In this document: one piece after another, positions 6,481 through 7,544 of the stretch | Layout of the letters: every line of letters starts with the position of its first letter | How positions within the stretch are numbered: the first letter of the stretch is position 1 | Assembly: GCA_015222755.1 (NCBI GenBank) | Contig: JADFVX010000045.1 | Location: 1-7,544, forward strand | Direction of reading: 5' to 3' | Source of the DNA: Pseudomonadota bacterium | GTDB taxonomy: Bacteria > Desulfobacterota > JADFVX01 | Length of the DNA: 7,544 bases | Notes under the pieces: model-generated | Database searches by the model: none | Told to the model about the DNA's origin: nothing | The model's input: the letters and a program-made list of their open reading frames with translations, nothing else | Program-made: the position numbers and the translations under genes

Positions 6481-6927
6481 CTACCTTGATAGGCGCTCCT
6501 TCACCACTTCGTTGACCATTCGACCTTCAGCCTGACCACCAACTTTGGCCATAACACCCTTCATCACATTGCCCATGTCAGCCATGGACGAGGCTCCGCT
6601 CTCTTCTATGACAGCATCAACAGCAGCAATCAGGTCTTCGCGAGACAACTCTTTTGGAAGATAGCCCTTGAGGAAGGTTATTTCTTCCTCTTCCTTGTCG
6701 GCCAATTCATCGCGGCCAGCATCCCTGTACATACCAGCAGCTTCACGGCGTTGCTTCACCAGTGTAGAGATAAGAGCAACTGCACCTCTATCATCAAGTT
6801 CAGCCTTCTTTTCAATCTCTTTATTTTTTATTGCTGCAAGCGTCATACGGAGAGTTTCAAGCTTCAGCTTCTCTCTGGCCTTCATCGCAGACTTCACGTC
6901 ACCAGCAATCTGTTCCTTAATCGACAC
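6481..6927 (-). CDS. yqeY: GatB/YqeY domain protein
   Basis: A 148-aa stand-alone YqeY-family protein, related to the C-terminal tRNA-contacting region of the GatB amidotransferase subunit. Its cellular role is not firmly established; an influence on tRNA-dependent amidation is the usual suggestion. Visible family blocks are LRMTLAAIKNKEIE (26-39), REAAGMYRDAGRDELADKEE (61-80), FLKGYLPKELS (85-95) and the Gly-rich MGNVMKGVMAKVGGQAEGR (118-136), followed by the terminal helix VVKERL. Length is typical and there are no membrane segments. The start is a GTG at 6927 with AAGGGG 6 nt upstream. A near-perfect sigma-70 promoter lies just upstream. It precedes dnaG-rpoD, a common placement for yqeY, but rpsU, often found before it in proteobacteria, is not here. 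Confidence 0.92.
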   Translation of the reverse strand: MSIKEQIAGDVKSAMKAREKLKLETLRMTLAAIKNKEIEKKAELDDRGAVALISTLVKQRREAAGMYRDAGRDELADKEEEEITFLKGYLPKELSREDLIAAVDAVIEESGASSMADMGNVMKGVMAKVGGQAEGRMVNEVVKERLSR

Positions 6928-6956
6928 AATAAACCCCTTGAAAAACGAAATTTTTA

Positions 6957-6986
6957 ATTATATATCACATATTTAATTCGTGTCAA
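6957..6986 (-). promoter_or_regulatory. Near-consensus sigma-70 promoter for yqeY
   Basis: The minus strand shows a perfect -35 TTGACA (6986-6981), an 18-nt spacer and a perfect -10 TATAAT (6962-6957). Both hexamers match at 6 of 6. Transcription would start near 6950, giving a leader of about 23 nt that contains the AAGGGG ribosome binding site before the GTG at 6927. It is the strongest promoter visible in the window and heads the yqeY side of the primase/sigma cluster. Confidence 0.85.
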
Positions 6987-7131
6987 CAGAATATTAAAAA
7001 CAAGCAGGACAAAAACTGCCAGACTTGGAATACTTCAAGATGTAAAGACTGAACTGTTTTGCCTTGCGCCGACCAAGCCTCGCATGATAAACTTGACCAC
7101 TTTTGTAAAGTAACATTCAGGGAGAAAACAG
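6987..7131 (+). other. Leader region of the divergent reductase gene
   Basis: This intergenic stretch lies between the yqeY promoter and the reductase start codon. It has a good ribosome binding site, CAGGGAG, with 7 nt between GGAG (7121-7124) and the ATG at 7132. No clear sigma-70 promoter is visible on the plus strand. TTGACC at 7093-7098 has no acceptable -10 at 16-18 nt. TTGCCT with CATGAT 18 nt later (about 7062-7091) is a weak alternative. An imperfect palindrome CTTGGAATACTTCAAG (7024-7039, 12 of 16 positions symmetric) could be an operator but is not convincing. Confidence 0.35.
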
Positions 7132-7544
7132 ATGGAACCTTTTTTCAACTTACCAGCTGAAGTCATCGATGATATCCAGCTATACAGGATAGAGGTGGAA
7201 CGTTTTGGCAGGGGAGAGACCACAGCAGCAAAATTGAAGCCCTACCGCGTAGCCAGAGGGATATATGCACAGCGAGGACAAGAAAGATTTATGACTCGCA
7301 TTAAGGTTCCGGGAGGTAACATCACACCGGAACAGATGATAAAAATAGCCGATCTTTCAGAAAAGTACGGTAACGGCATACCCCACATCACTACCCGTCA
7401 GGACATCCAGCTCCACTACGTAAAACTGGATGATACTGTCAAGGCGATGGAGGAACTTTCAGAGGTGGGCCTTACGACCCGTGGCGGTGGCGGCAACACG
7501 GTACGTAACATCACCGCCTGCTACGATGCCGGAGTCTGTGACAG
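7132..7544 (+). CDS. Nitrite/sulfite reductase hemoprotein, N-terminal part
   Basis: The first 137 codons of a siroheme and 4Fe-4S enzyme of the nitrite/sulfite reductase family, which reduces sulfite to sulfide or nitrite to ammonia by six-electron transfer. After a short lead (MEPFFNLP), residues 43-98 match the first ferredoxin-like half domain: GIYAQRGQERFMTRIKVPGG, then an IA..YG segment and ITTRQDIQLHYV (86-97). Next comes TTRGGGGNTVRNITACYDAG (115-134), the start of the first catalytic half with the conserved VRN. The cluster-binding cysteines would lie beyond the window, so substrate and completeness cannot be judged. The ATG at 7132 has a good ribosome binding site. The gene is divergent from yqeY and appears to open a separate transcription unit. 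Ferredoxin-dependent sulfite or nitrite reductase are the main alternatives. Confidence 0.85.
   Translation, partial: MEPFFNLPAEVIDDIQLYRIEVERFGRGETTAAKLKPYRVARGIYAQRGQERFMTRIKVPGGNITPEQMIKIADLSEKYGNGIPHITTRQDIQLHYVKLDDTVKAMEELSEVGLTTRGGGGNTVRNITACYDAGVCD

Noticed and set aside
7024..7039. Imperfect palindrome CTTGGAATACTTCAAG as a regulator operator
   Set aside because: Only 12 of 16 positions are symmetric and it matches no operator I can name; there is not enough to call a site.
7035..7223. 62-codon minus-strand ORF overlapping the reductase start
   Set aside because: It is antisense to the recognisable reductase N-terminus and its leader, with no family features.

Overview
This is a housekeeping segment of a bacterial chromosome with moderate GC by eye. 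Seven complete genes lie on the minus strand and one truncated gene on the plus strand. In transcription order (right to left) the minus-strand genes are yqeY, dnaG, rpoD, rpmE, thyX, prfA and dut. The yqeY-dnaG-rpoD cluster is a form of the macromolecular-synthesis operon. A primary sigma factor with regions 1.1 to 4.2 and a long insert between regions 1.2 and 2, a zinc-binding L31 and ThyX would fit a Gram-negative anaerobe or microaerophile such as Desulfobacterota or Nitrospirota. That placement is inference; no marker here fixes the phylum.

Layout. Positions 1-249 are AT-rich, contain no convincing gene, and hold a near-perfect AT-rich inverted repeat (59-102) plus a stretch that may be a mobile-element remnant. 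Positions 250-2489 hold dut, prfA and thyX, tightly packed and probably one transcript starting at thyX. A strong intrinsic terminator (2515-2542) separates thyX from rpmE. rpoD (2875-4560) and dnaG (4553-6370) overlap by 8 nt. A second probable terminator (6440-6474) lies between yqeY and dnaG. yqeY (6481-6927) is preceded by an almost ideal sigma-70 promoter (TTGACA, 18 nt, TATAAT). Divergent from it, at 7132, is the first 137 codons of a nitrite/sulfite reductase hemoprotein that runs off the right edge.

How the genes work together. dnaG and rpoD link replication priming to global transcription initiation. rpmE and prfA serve ribosome assembly and translation termination. dut makes dUMP from dUTP and ThyX methylates dUMP to dTMP, so two consecutive steps of thymidylate supply flank the release-factor gene in one probable operon. 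The reductase belongs to sulfur or nitrogen assimilation and looks like a separate unit.

I found no sign of a new defence, mobile or biosynthetic system. The more interesting points are the thyX-prfA-dut arrangement without prmC after prfA, the terminator just upstream of thyX, four non-ATG starts, variant residues around the RF1 GGQ loop, and the unexplained left-edge structure.
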